64,000 bases of DNA, from the NCBI GenBank assembly GCA_016931965.1, contig JAFGDT010000021.1:1-64000 (forward strand), given 5' to 3'. Source of the DNA: a bacterium. GTDB taxonomy: Bacteria; Zhuqueibacterota; QNDG01; DSAB01. The notes under the pieces were generated by a model. The model made no database searches and had not been told where the DNA came from. It saw nothing but the letters and a program-made list of their open reading frames with translations. This document shows positions 8,905 through 16,972 of the stretch, in pieces. How positions within the stretch are numbered: the stretch's first letter is position 1; the number at the start of each line of letters is the position of its first letter. The position numbers and the translations under genes are program-made.

Positions 8905-10002
8905 TTAATGAACAAATATGAAAATTAAAAAAATAAAATGCAGTGAAATATAAATCGTAACAAACAATACCAGATTTCTTTTGGATTTGCTCGCCTTTCT
9001 TCCGATAAATTCGGCAAGCTTAATCGGAATAAATCGTAACGGATAAAAAACCATAACGCCGAGAATATTAAAACAGAGATGCGCAAAAGCGACCGTCACC
9101 GCGATATCGTTCTGTGTAACCAATGCTGCCATAATCGCCGTCACAGTCGTTCCAATGTTGGAACCCAGCGTATAAGGAAATATCTGCCGAATGGATACCA
9201 GTCCGGCGCCGGCAAGCGGTATGATGAGTGAGGTCGTCACCGAACTGCTCTGGACGATCGAGGTCATGAAGACTCCTAAAATAAATCCGAGTGTATCGTT
9301 CCGAAATAAATACTTGTTGATGACAATCTCTATTTTAGAAAGGACGAGCGAACGAATTGTTTTAATGAGCATGGTCAAAGCCGAAAAAAGCAGTACCAGT
9401 GAAACCACCATCATCACAATGTGGGTAAAAGGAACATGAGTAAAAAGGATTTCGATCTGTTGTATCACCGGATCGAGAATCACCTTGAGTGGATTAAAGA
9501 CCTCCATGCCTCCGGATCCGGCGAAGTAACTTTCCAACCTGATCGCCACCTTTGCCAGCAGATGAAAACGGAGTTCGATCGGAAAGAGGACAAGCACAGC
9601 CAATATGTTAAAAAAATCGTGGACTATGCTTGCCGAAAAGGCTCTCTGAAACTCGATACGGTTCGAGACATGCCCCATCGAAACCAGTGTATTGGTGATC
9701 GTCGTTCCGATATTGGCACCCATGATAATGGGAATGGCATTGTAGAGAGACAACGCATCGCCTGCCACCAATCCAACAACAATCGAAGTGGTTGTCGAAG
9801 AACTCTGTATCAGACTGGTGGAAACAACGCCGATGAGGAGACCTGCAAAGGGATTCGACGTCATCCGAATCATCGATTCGGCGAATCCTTTTCCAAAAAG
9901 CTTGAACGAGTGCCCCAACAGATTGATGCTGAGTAAAAATAAATAGACAGACAGAATAAGGAGGAATGCTTTGGTAATTTTTAATCTTGTCTCTGAACTC
10001 AC
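8905..10002 (-). CDS. Na/Pi cotransporter family protein (NptA/PF02690 type)
   Basis: A 365-residue membrane protein with the internal duplication of type II Na/phosphate cotransporters: QSSSTTTS (66-73) and QSSSVTTS (251-258), each followed by a paired GANIGTT (95-101) or GSNIGTT (280-286). Known role: sodium-coupled phosphate transport across the inner membrane; some bacterial members may export phosphate. It lacks the C-terminal PhoU domain found in longer homologues, which is encoded next door instead. The start is a GTG with GGAG several bases upstream. No Pho-box-like repeats were seen in its upstream spacer. Confidence 0.88.
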   Translation of the reverse strand: MSSETRLKITKAFLLILSVYLFLLSINLLGHSFKLFGKGFAESMIRMTSNPFAGLLIGVVSTSLIQSSSTTTSIVVGLVAGDALSLYNAIPIIMGANIGTTITNTLVSMGHVSNRIEFQRAFSASIVHDFFNILAVLVLFPIELRFHLLAKVAIRLESYFAGSGGMEVFNPLKVILDPVIQQIEILFTHVPFTHIVMMVVSLVLLFSALTMLIKTIRSLVLSKIEIVINKYLFRNDTLGFILGVFMTSIVQSSSVTTSLIIPLAGAGLVSIRQIFPYTLGSNIGTTVTAIMAALVTQNDIAVTVAFAHLCFNILGVMVFYPLRFIPIKLAEFIGRKASKSKRNLVLFVTIYISLHFIFLIFIFVH

Positions 10003-10314
10003 CCTCTGCTCCGAAAATCTTGCTGCTGATAGCAGCGCATCACTTTAAACCAATTCCCCGAGGCCATACCAGAAAACGGATGAAACACCCCTTGTGAATT
10101 TTTTTGCTTGCAACAAAACAATGTCACAAAGAATTTAGAGATTATCCTGAAAATGTCAAATAGTTTTATTTTTTATTTTTGGGAAAGAATGTATAATGAG
10201 CCTTTGGCCTGTCAAAAGTTGGTGGCTAACAGTCCACACAACATCGATTTATAAATGTCACACTTGTCTGGGACGCCCGACATCAGCACACTGGGGCTAT
10301 ATGTTTTTCTCAGT
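10003..10314. other. Intergenic region, 312 bp, between the Na/Pi cotransporter and the DUF6506 gene
   Basis: Contains a short perfect dyad GCTGCT/AGCAGC (10022-10036) just upstream of the cotransporter gene, a TATAAT at 10192-10197 without a partner -35, and the dyad repeat described at 10218-10242. No coding frame with support. Confidence 0.5.
10218..10242 (-). repeat. Short dyad repeat, copy A, 3' of the DUF6506 gene
   Basis: On the plus strand GTTGGTGG (10218-10225) and CCAC-a-CAAC (10234-10242) form an eight-pair stem with one bulged base around an eight-base loop containing TAAC. Related elements occur at 10801-10830 and 11561-11593, each directly 3' of a small minus-strand gene. Confidence 0.5.
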
Positions 10315-10632
10315 TTATTTACCGAAGTATTCTCTTTGAATCGCTGGCTGAGAAATTTTATTGCTTGGCCCATCCCCTCTGGAAACATTAATAGAGACTT
10401 TACCCTCAAGTGCATTAAATATTTCTGCTACATCATTGTGCGTAAAACCGGGGCAAAGCATAATGGCATCTATCTTCTCATTCTTATAAATATTTTTAGA
10501 TACTTTTATGGCTTCCGTTTGATTCTTAATCACAACTGTAAAAAGTTTGTATTTACCCGTATCAATCACACTGCTGTGTCTTTCATAATCTGCATCAGGT
10601 GCATGTGCCAGAAACAATACTTTAAAAGCCAT
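10315..10632 (-). CDS. DUF6506 family small protein
   Basis: A 105-residue soluble protein beginning MAFKVLFLAHAPDAD, which I recognise as the small DUF6506 family of unknown function (alpha/beta fold suggested by alternating hydrophobic strands, with a central AIMLCPGFTH segment). A GGAG sits 8 bp before the ATG. It stands alone between spacers of more than 220 bp, and its downstream side carries dyad copy A. It separates the two halves of the phosphate island and is probably an accessory insertion. Family assignment is moderately sure; no activity can be inferred. Confidence 0.7.
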   Translation of the reverse strand: MAFKVLFLAHAPDADYERHSSVIDTGKYKLFTVVIKNQTEAIKVSKNIYKNEKIDAIMLCPGFTHNDVAEIFNALEGKVSINVSRGDGPSNKISQPAIQREYFGK

Positions 10633-10759
10633 GATCGATCTCCTTCATGTATTTTACTATTTAGGTTTATATAATTTATACACATAACATAAGTAGTGCA
10701 GGATTGTTTTTTAAGCCGATCAAAGTTTGTAGGACAAATTTGTAATCCTCCATTTTTTT

Positions 10760-10778
10760 GTTGGGTCAAAGACCCAAC
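10760..10778. repeat. Perfect palindrome, REP-like element
   Basis: GTTGGGTC-AAA-GACCCAAC: eight-base arms and a three-base loop, flanked on the plus-strand right side by CTACG. The GTAGGTTGGGTC form resembles short REP/MITE-like palindromes scattered in many bacterial genomes. It is not a good terminator for the minus-strand gene because the T-run lies on the wrong side. Confidence 0.55.
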
Positions 10779-10800
10779 CTACGAACTGGTCTATTAAAAG

Positions 10801-10830
10801 ATGGTAGTGTTAACAGCCCATTCTACATGG
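10801..10830 (-). repeat. Short dyad repeat, copy B
   Basis: ATGGTAGTG followed by TAACAGCCCATTCTACATGG. It shares the ATGGTAGTG, TAACA, CCCA and CATGG blocks with copy C (11561-11593) at nearly the same spacing, and the TAACAG-CCA core with copy A. Its ends can pair imperfectly (ATGGTAG with CTACAT). It lies 27 bp downstream of the stop of the gene at 10857. Confidence 0.5.
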
Positions 10831-10856
10831 CAAACAGTGATTATATGTCTTTATCT

Positions 10857-11507
10857 TTACTTTGGAATCCTCAATGGTGAATCATTTTTTTTATCCATAG
10901 CGACAATAATATAGTATATTTCTCTAACTGCACGTGCCTTTTCAATTAGCATTATTGAAATAATTGACTTACCACAAGACAACGGGAAAACATTGAACAA
11001 TTCTTCAAGGTTATCACGTTTTTGAGGTATTCTATGATATTCATAAGCATTAAGCCATTCCATAAAAAATTTATCTGAATTGAGAACTTTATCATTAAAT
11101 AAAATCCTGATTTGATTACGAAAATCTGTACCAGAGTACATCTCTTTATATCTTTTAATCACTTGTCTAAAAATATCATTTTCAAAACTACGTGAGAGAA
11201 TATTGCAAACTCGATTAAAGTTGGTTAATTCATTATTTAATATAAATGGTCTCATCCGATGAAGTAATATTGCTAAATCATCATCAGGTGGTAATTTGGG
11301 ATTAAATTTGAAATTACCGTCCAAGATTCCCGACACATTAAATTGTACCTGAAATCCCTCACGCATTATTTTTGACTTTAGCAATTCTTCTGCAAACGAT
11401 TTGAAATCCTTTAATATTTTCCACTCTTCATCAGGTATGGACACATCAATGATTTGAACTTCGGTTGACTCTCTATTTTCAAGTTTTAATTTTAAATCAT
11501 ATGGCAT
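10857..11507 (-). CDS. Hypothetical protein, 216 residues, accessory
   Basis: No family recognised. The protein is soluble and mostly helical, begins MPYDLKLKLENRES, and has the run PPDDDLAILLHRMRPF followed by a helix-rich half. The frame is open further upstream to 11591, but that extension would run through dyad copy C, so the ATG at 11507 is preferred; its ribosome site is weak. The gene is clearly richer in A+T than the flanking pst and cotransporter genes, which with the short repeats suggests horizontal acquisition. Function unknown. Confidence 0.6.
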   Translation of the reverse strand: MPYDLKLKLENRESTEVQIIDVSIPDEEWKILKDFKSFAEELLKSKIMREGFQVQFNVSGILDGNFKFNPKLPPDDDLAILLHRMRPFILNNELTNFNRVCNILSRSFENDIFRQVIKRYKEMYSGTDFRNQIRILFNDKVLNSDKFFMEWLNAYEYHRIPQKRDNLEELFNVFPLSCGKSIISIMLIEKARAVREIYYIIVAMDKKNDSPLRIPK

Positions 11508-11560
11508 AGAACTATTGCAAATTACTTCTTGGTAAATTAGAATGGACCATTGACCCATTA

Positions 11561-11593
11561 GATGGTAGTGGACTAACATCCCACCCTGCATGG
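11561..11593 (-). repeat. Short dyad repeat, copy C
   Basis: ATGGTAGTG then GACTAACATCCCACCCTGCATGG. The CCAC and GTGG halves can form a short stem around a loop with TAAC. It begins two bases after the stop codon of the 79-residue gene at 11595, the tightest of the three copies. Confidence 0.5.
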
Positions 11594-11594
11594 T

Positions 11595-11834
11595 TTATGC
11601 TGATGATTTTCTTGCTCTGGAATGTATCTTGCTCAGTTTGATGACAAGCCGCAAGGCTTCGTTGACAGATTCCTCGGTTGAGAAAACCACGGCAACATCC
11701 GGGGCAAGTAAAATAATATTGGTTTCCTCCTTATATTTTTCTGCATACTTGCCCTGGACTCCGTCTTTTAGTAAAATTTTAAGGTTGTACTCGGGACGAA
11801 GTACATCATCTTTGAATGTTTCTTTTGGTTTCAT
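11595..11834 (-). CDS. Small protein, 79 residues, possible antitoxin-like family
   Basis: It carries the pattern LRPEYNL, GVQGKYAEKY, TNIILLAPDVAVVF and VNEALRLVI. This matches, from memory, a widespread family of 70-90 residue proteins (GKYA-Y-x2-GTN-x3-L-PDVA-x-F...VNEALR) often found beside toxin-like genes. No toxin partner is evident: the downstream gene at 10857 is much larger than usual toxins. No clear ribosome site precedes the ATG. The function is therefore only suggested. Confidence 0.55.
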   Translation of the reverse strand: MKPKETFKDDVLRPEYNLKILLKDGVQGKYAEKYKEETNIILLAPDVAVVFSTEESVNEALRLVIKLSKIHSRARKSSA

Positions 11835-11983
11835 TTTTCTGTTGAAATACAGATAGCAGCTGAAAATTCATTTAAAGAATAAAGTATTTGATAAAATTTA
11901 ATACACAGATATCAGAAAATCAATCAAAACTTCCGCTTTCAATATGATTGGATTCAGATAAATTTATGGTATGCTTTTTATGG

Positions 11984-12009
11984 ATTCCCGCTCAAAACAA
12001 TGCGGGAAT
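11984..12009. repeat. Inverted repeat ATTCCCGC-N10-GCGGGAAT
   Basis: Perfect eight-base arms around ten bases, 27 bp downstream of the pstB stop. The ATTCCC...GGGAAT shape, followed by TGACA, resembles short dispersed palindromes found in many genomes. It could fold in the 3' end of the pst transcript, but there is no U-run after it on either strand. Confidence 0.5.
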
Positions 12010-12036
12010 GACATAAATTTGATAATTCAATAAATA

Positions 12037-12795
12037 TCACCCGAAGCGGCCTGTCACATAATCTTCCGTTTTTTTGAGTTTTGGATTGGTAAATATCTGA
12101 TCCGTCTCCCCGAATTCCACCAGCTCACCAAGATAGAAAAATCCCGTATAGTCGGAAACACGCGCCGCCTGCTGCATGTTGTGCGTCACAATCACAATCG
12201 TATATGCCTTCTTGAGATCAAAAATCAGCTCTTCGATCTTCTGCGTCGCAATCGGATCCAGGGCCGATGCCGGTTCGTCCATCAGGATCACCTCCGGCTG
12301 AACGGCGAGCGCCCGGGCGATGCAGAGCCGCTGCTGTTGACCGCCGGACAGATCCATGGCCGAATGATGAAGACGGTCGTGGACTTCTTCCCAAAGGGCA
12401 GAGTCCTTCAGACTTTTCTCGACACGCTGAGCAAGGAGAGACCGGTTTCTTTCCCCGTTGATGCGAAGTCCGTAAGCCACATTATCGAAAATGGATTTGG
12501 GAAACGGATTCGATTTCTGGAAAACCATCCCGACCCGCCGCCTTAAATCGACCACGTCGACATTTTTCTCATAGATGTTCTGTTCGCCCAGAACAATGGT
12601 ACCTTCGACTTTTGTACCGGGTATAATATCATTCATGCGATTGAGAGACCGAAGAAATGTGGATTTCCCGCACCCCGAAGGTCCGATCAATGCGGTCACT
12701 TTATTTTTTTCAATATCCATATCGATATTCGTCAGAGCCCGGAAATCACGGTAATAAAAGTTGAAACGGCGTGTGTACATCTTGATTTCTGGCAT
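12037..12795 (-). CDS. pstB: Phosphate ABC transporter ATP-binding protein PstB
   Basis: 252 residues, typical PstB length. Walker [10 protein letters not shown] (38-46), Q-loop VFQKSNPFP (91-99), signature LSGGQQQR (149-156), Walker B VILMDEP (169-175) and switch His205 are present. The frame continues upstream into pstA, but the ATG at 12795 has GAGG six bases before it and gives the family N-terminus. It powers high-affinity phosphate import with PstA/PstC at the inner membrane, and is last in the operon porin-pstS-pstC-pstA-pstB, 8 bp after pstA. Confidence 0.95.
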   Translation of the reverse strand: MPEIKMYTRRFNFYYRDFRALTNIDMDIEKNKVTALIGPSGCGKSTFLRSLNRMNDIIPGTKVEGTIVLGEQNIYEKNVDVVDLRRRVGMVFQKSNPFPKSIFDNVAYGLRINGERNRSLLAQRVEKSLKDSALWEEVHDRLHHSAMDLSGGQQQRLCIARALAVQPEVILMDEPASALDPIATQKIEELIFDLKKAYTIVIVTHNMQQAARVSDYTGFFYLGELVEFGETDQIFTNPKLKKTEDYVTGRFG

Positions 12796-12803
12796 CGAAA
12801 ACC

Positions 12804-13676
12804 TCAAGCCCGTTTGTATTTTTTCCGAAAGCGATAACGGATCCAGACGGCAAAACCATTCATCATGAGGATCAGGACAATCAACACCAGAGCCGTGCCA
12901 TAGGCGAGGGGTCGCACCTTGACGATTTCGTGGTGCTGTGTGGACATAATGAACAAATGATAGGGCAACGCCATAAACTGCTGCGTCAGCAGTTTCGGAA
13001 ATTGCGGAAGGATGGGCCAGAAAAAAGCAACACCGGTAAACAAAATCGGTGCTGTCTCCCCTGCAGCCCGGGCCAAACCCAGAATCGTCCCGGTCAGCAT
13101 GCCGGGAACGGCGTAGGGAAGTACGTTCGTTCGGATCGTCTGCCATTTTGTAGCACCCAATGCAAGTGCGCCCTCACGGTATGACATCGGTACTGTTTTC
13201 AATGCTTCCTCGCTGGCGGTGATCGTCCAGGGTAGCGTCAGCAGTCCCAGTGTTAAACCTGAAGAAACGACGGACAATCCGAAGTTGAGCATCAGGGTGA
13301 ACAAAGCAAACCCAAACAGACCGTACACGATGGAGGGAACACCCGAAAGGTTTCGGATCGACAACCGGATGAGACGGATGACCCTCCCCTGCTTTGCGTA
13401 TTCATTCAGGTAAATAGCCGTAAACATGCCGATAGGCACAGAAAAAATGACCGTGACGACACTGACCCAGAATGTACCCACGATGGCAGGCCATATTCCC
13501 CCTTCCGTCATTCTCAAGCGCGGCTTGTCCGTGATAAATTCCCAGTTGATCACATGAAACCCCTTGGAGATAATATCATAGAGGATAAATCCCAAAACCA
13601 AAATAATCATCAGCGCGGATAGCCGGAACAGAGAAAACCCGATAAACTGGTTGATTTTTCTCAGCGTGATTTTCAT
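12804..13676 (-). CDS. pstA: Phosphate ABC transporter permease PstA
   Basis: A 290-residue inner-membrane permease with six helices. The EAA loop near [22 protein letters not shown] shows the coupling motif EGALALGA, and the region [16 protein letters not shown] is typical of PstA. Its ATG overlaps the pstC stop by four bases (ATGA), so the two permeases are translationally coupled. It forms the heterodimeric channel with PstC. Confidence 0.95.
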   Translation of the reverse strand: MKITLRKINQFIGFSLFRLSALMIILVLGFILYDIISKGFHVINWEFITDKPRLRMTEGGIWPAIVGTFWVSVVTVIFSVPIGMFTAIYLNEYAKQGRVIRLIRLSIRNLSGVPSIVYGLFGFALFTLMLNFGLSVVSSGLTLGLLTLPWTITASEEALKTVPMSYREGALALGATKWQTIRTNVLPYAVPGMLTGTILGLARAAGETAPILFTGVAFFWPILPQFPKLLTQQFMALPYHLFIMSTQHHEIVKVRPLAYGTALVLIVLILMMNGFAVWIRYRFRKKYKRA

Positions 13677-14584
13677 CGGTTCACCTTTTGATATTTCTGG
13701 AGAACCATATCTGAAACCAGATTGACGAGAAACGTCATTAAAAACAGGACAAACGCAATGACAAACAATGCGTGATAATGCAGGCCCCCCTGAACAGTCT
13801 CGCCTAACTCAATGGCAATCGTTGCCGTCATCGTCCGTACAGAATCAAAAAAACTATGCGGCATGGCCGGTGCGTTCCCGCAGGCCATCAATACGGTCAT
13901 GGTTTCACCAATGGCACGCCCCATACCCAGCATGACCGAAGCAATAATTCCGGACATGGCTGATGGAAGGGTTACCCGGATCAGGGTCTGCCACCGGTTG
14001 GCACCAAGTGCCAGAGAGGCATTTTTAAATTCCTGGGGTACGGAGATGATGGCATCTTCGGAAATACTGATAATCGTCGGCAGGGACATAACAGCCAGGA
14101 GAAGAGAGCCATTGATGGCATTCAGTCCATTGGATATACGAAACAGTTTCGCAATGAGAGGACCGACAACAATGATGCCCAAAAAACCGATAACCACAGA
14201 AGGAATGCCGGCCAGTATTTCAATCACTGGTTTCACAACTTCCCGCATCTTCGGATTGGCCACATCGGCCAGATAAGCGGCGCTGGCTATTCCGAGCGGA
14301 ACCGCAATAACCAGCGCACCAATTGTCACCATCATTGTACTGACAATCATGGCGAGAAGTCCGTAGGACTCTCTTTCTGGAGAGGTTGGATCCCAGCGGT
14401 TGTTGAGAAAAAATTCCTTCAGGCCCACTTCCTTGATGGCAGGGAATCCTTCAATAAACAAAAGGGAAAAAATACCAAGCAGAATAACAACGGCAACAAG
14501 ACCATTAAAAAGGAAAAAATGCTCGATTGCTTTTTCCCTGAATCGGCGGGGCAGTAGATTCGCAATACTTTTTGTTTTCTTCAT
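13673..14584 (-). CDS. pstC: Phosphate ABC transporter permease PstC
   Basis: A 303-residue permease with six helices. It has the PstC coupling loop (EFKNASLALGANRWQT) and the MGRAIGETMTVLMACGNAP segment seen in the family. The open frame extends twelve codons upstream to 14620, but the ATG at 14584 (MKKTKSI) is preceded by an AAAGAG ribosome site and is preferred. It overlaps pstA by four bases. Confidence 0.94.
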   Translation of the reverse strand: MKKTKSIANLLPRRFREKAIEHFFLFNGLVAVVILLGIFSLLFIEGFPAIKEVGLKEFFLNNRWDPTSPERESYGLLAMIVSTMMVTIGALVIAVPLGIASAAYLADVANPKMREVVKPVIEILAGIPSVVIGFLGIIVVGPLIAKLFRISNGLNAINGSLLLAVMSLPTIISISEDAIISVPQEFKNASLALGANRWQTLIRVTLPSAMSGIIASVMLGMGRAIGETMTVLMACGNAPAMPHSFFDSVRTMTATIAIELGETVQGGLHYHALFVIAFVLFLMTFLVNLVSDMVLQKYQKVNR

Positions 14585-14669
14585 CGATTCTCTTTCCCTG
14601 CATCTCTCTCTTCTCAACAACCAATATAGAAAAAAAATGGTATTTTTAAAAACGAAAAGAATCCCCCGA

Positions 14670-14691
14670 AGATATTCCTCGAGGGATATCT
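14670..14691 (-). promoter_or_regulatory. Intercistronic hairpin between pstS and pstC
   Basis: AGATATTCC-TCGA-GGGATATCT: a nine-pair stem with one G-U pair in the 141 bp gap between pstS and pstC. No U-run follows on the minus strand, so it looks like a partial attenuator or mRNA-stabilising hairpin, which would let pstS be made in excess over the permeases, rather than a full terminator. Confidence 0.45.
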
Positions 14692-14725
14692 TTTCCGAAT
14701 AACACCGATATCTAAACCAGCGGCT

Positions 14726-15613
14726 TTAAAAACCGGCTTCCTTGTTATTCTCCAGGTATTGACCGGAGACAGGATAAAAGGACATTTCCTCGACGATTCT
14801 CTGTCCTTCTGGCCCCAGTTCAAAAGCGATAAAATCCCTGACGGCCCCTTCGGGTTTACCGTTGACATATTGATACAGAGCCCTGGCAATGGGATAAATG
14901 CCGGATTTCACATTTTCGGAATCGAGCGGTGTGACTGGCTCCGCTCCTGTTTCTGCGGCAACGGATAAAACGGTCAATCCTTCTCTGATATTGGCATTGT
15001 CATCATACACATAACCGATACCGACATAACCGATGGCGGCTTTGTCAGCAATAACACCCTCTACAATCTGAGCGTTGCCGTTCATCTGTTTCATTTTCTG
15101 AGAGTAGTCTTTATTGCCGAGAACATGCTCCTGGAAAAAGACGAATGTTCCCGAATTCGGCTGCCTTCCGTACAAGGAAATAGGCGTATCGGATCCCCCT
15201 ATTTCTTGCCAGTTTAATATTTCTCCTCTGAAAATAGCGCCGATTTGATCCATGGTCAAAGAGGTGATCGAATTAGCGCTGTTGACAATCACAGAGAGGC
15301 CATCAATGCCGATGACCAGCTCGTAAGGATGAACACCGTTTTCTTCGGCTGCTTCATACTCGCTCTCTTTCATGGGACGGGAAGCATTGGCTATCTGTAC
15401 ACGATCCGCTATTAATGCAGCGATACCGACACCGGATCCGCCGCCCGTTACGGCAATCGCCGTATTGGGATTCTGTTCCATATAGACTTCCGATAGACGC
15501 TGTACCAGATTAATGAGCGTATCCGAGCCCTTGATCTGGATGAAATCTTGGGACAGAACATGGCCGATCCCTATACAAAAAATCATGAAAACAGTAAAGA
15601 ATGTACGTCTCAT
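14726..15613 (-). CDS. pstS: Periplasmic phosphate-binding protein PstS
   Basis: 295 residues with a signal peptide (hydrophobic 5-19, cleavage expected near LSQD). The mature protein shows the phosphate-binding PBP-like-2 signatures: KGSDTL (27-32), GGGSGVG (58-64), the SRPM segment, and RQPNSGTFVFFQEHVL. It is of the compact Gram-positive/Bacteroidota-like PstS type. It lies 21 bp after the porin gene and delivers phosphate to PstC/PstA. Confidence 0.94.
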   Translation of the reverse strand: MRRTFFTVFMIFCIGIGHVLSQDFIQIKGSDTLINLVQRLSEVYMEQNPNTAIAVTGGGSGVGIAALIADRVQIANASRPMKESEYEAAEENGVHPYELVIGIDGLSVIVNSANSITSLTMDQIGAIFRGEILNWQEIGGSDTPISLYGRQPNSGTFVFFQEHVLGNKDYSQKMKQMNGNAQIVEGVIADKAAIGYVGIGYVYDDNANIREGLTVLSVAAETGAEPVTPLDSENVKSGIYPIARALYQYVNGKPEGAVRDFIAFELGPEGQRIVEEMSFYPVSGQYLENNKEAGF

Positions 15614-15634
15614 TTTTAACCTCCGTTCATTTTT

Positions 15635-16735
15635 TTATATTTCTATTTTGCCTGAATTGAACTCATACCAGAGTGTCACACGAACCGTGACGTCACTGCC
15701 TTTACCTTCCAGCGCATAATTTTGAACAATAATGTTGGGCATAAAATGAACGTTTTCGTTCGGTGTAAAATCAATTCCTCCAAAGACAAATGAGGTTTCA
15801 TCGTCAACCCCATTCACACTGTCACTGACCCACACATTGTCTTTCGTATTCGGATCATACAAATCGTAACGGGCGAAGACTTTGATTTTAGGAATGGGTG
15901 TAACACAGGAGCCGAAAAACGAAAAGCCCTGTTTGTTCACATCGGTTCTCGATGTACCGCCTGCGTCTGCAGATCCGGATTGTTTGTTGGTTCGCCGGAA
16001 CCATTCGGCTCCAACCGTAAAGCCGGACGTTCTGTACCCGAAAAATCCCTTCAGAGTTCTGTATGAAGAGGCACCAAAATAGTCCCTGGCTGAACTGATC
16101 GCATTGTCCCTGTCCTGCTTCTCATAGTCAATATAACCTTCAAGGATCAAACCGTCAACAGGTGTGAACCAGACGGCATAACCGATCTTCTTGTATTTGT
16201 CCTGCTCCGCATTCTGATAGCCTGTGCCGTTGTATACCGTTAACCAGTGATGGACGGTTCTGCCGACATCTCCTTTTAGTGCCATACCCATATCAGCGGA
16301 AGAAGAAATCTTATTCAGATCCATGATGGTCGCCTCAACAGACCGATATCCCCAGTAGTCCTCTGCATTTTTAAAGGCATTGGTTTCAGCAATCCCGAGA
16401 TAGAGTTTATGGCCGGAGATCAAACCGTTCCATTCCAGATAAGCGTGTTTGATAAAAGGATTGATCGGCCCCGATTGTTCGAATTTGGGATGTTTCGATT
16501 CGATGCGAAAGCGTATCCTTACATTTTCTGTGATGTTGTTTTCAAACGTAAAGTAAACACGCCGAAATTGAAAAGCATTCTGATTTTTCAAAGAGGAATC
16601 ATGGTTTTTGATCCCATAATAATAATCGGCAAATACCAAACCCTTAATTATAGAAGTGGTCAATCCATAACCCCGATCAGGCCTGACAATGGATACCAGC
16701 AAAATACAGGCTAAAATACACGTTCTTAATCTCAT
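15635..16735 (-). CDS. Outer-membrane porin of the pst operon, probable phosphate-selective porin
   Basis: 366 residues with a signal peptide (about 1-24). Alternating aromatic/hydrophobic strands predict a beta-barrel of about 16 strands, and the protein ends in an aromatic-rich strand (LWYEFNSG). It resembles OprP/OprO-like porins in layout (FQFRRVYFTFENNITENVRIRFRIE-type early strands), though the identity is weak. First gene of the porin-pstSCAB operon, immediately downstream of the Pho-box-like repeats, so outer-membrane phosphate entry is the sensible role. The open frame starts earlier, but the ATG at 16735 has GGGAGG four bases upstream. Confidence 0.8.
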   Translation of the reverse strand: MRLRTCILACILLVSIVRPDRGYGLTTSIIKGLVFADYYYGIKNHDSSLKNQNAFQFRRVYFTFENNITENVRIRFRIESKHPKFEQSGPINPFIKHAYLEWNGLISGHKLYLGIAETNAFKNAEDYWGYRSVEATIMDLNKISSSADMGMALKGDVGRTVHHWLTVYNGTGYQNAEQDKYKKIGYAVWFTPVDGLILEGYIDYEKQDRDNAISSARDYFGASSYRTLKGFFGYRTSGFTVGAEWFRRTNKQSGSADAGGTSRTDVNKQGFSFFGSCVTPIPKIKVFARYDLYDPNTKDNVWVSDSVNGVDDETSFVFGGIDFTPNENVHFMPNIIVQNYALEGKGSDVTVRVTLWYEFNSGKIEI

Positions 16736-16854
16736 GTTTCCTCCCTCTAATGACAAAATGATAGTTGTTGAATAAATTAAATCATTAACCTCCTTTCTGT
16801 TGTGTGCTCAAACATTTTAAAATTACTCATTTTACGTCTGGTATATTTGTTTTA

Positions 16855-16887
16855 TATTAAAACAATGTTAAAATTGTGTTAGAATTT
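16855..16887. promoter_or_regulatory. Candidate Pho box: three 11-bp direct repeats
   Basis: TATTAAAACAA, TGTTAAAATTG and TGTTAGAATTT follow each other without gaps at 16855, 16866 and 16877. On the minus strand the cores read CTAACA, TTAACA and TTAATA every 11 bp, the spacing and near-sequence of PhoP/PhoB operators (TTAACA-type repeats, one helical turn apart). The site lies 119 bp upstream of the porin-pst operon and 85 bp upstream of divergent phoU, so one array could control both. Confidence 0.7.
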
Positions 16888-16972
16888 CAATATTTCATTT
16901 TGGCTATCGTTTTTATTAAGTTTTCTATGTATATTCAGTTGTAGATTATAAAATATAAATTGGAGGCATAGA

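Noticed and set aside
9421-9936. 171-codon plus-strand frame opposite the Na/Pi cotransporter
   Set aside because: Antisense shadow of a gene with clear duplicated QSSS motifs.
10760-10778. Terminator for the minus-strand 216-residue gene
   Set aside because: The run of T/A is on the wrong side of the palindrome for minus-strand termination.
10218-11593. Integron attC sites
   Set aside because: The three dyads share order and position, but the core does not fit RYYYAAC...GTTRRRY and no integrase is present, so they are only called cassette-like repeats.
12796-13146. Upstream extension of the pstB reading frame by 117 codons
   Set aside because: It lies inside pstA in another frame; the PstB family N-terminus and ribosome site are at 12795.
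13812-14276. 154-codon plus-strand frame opposite pstC
   Set aside because: Antisense shadow; pstC is well supported by motifs and operon context.
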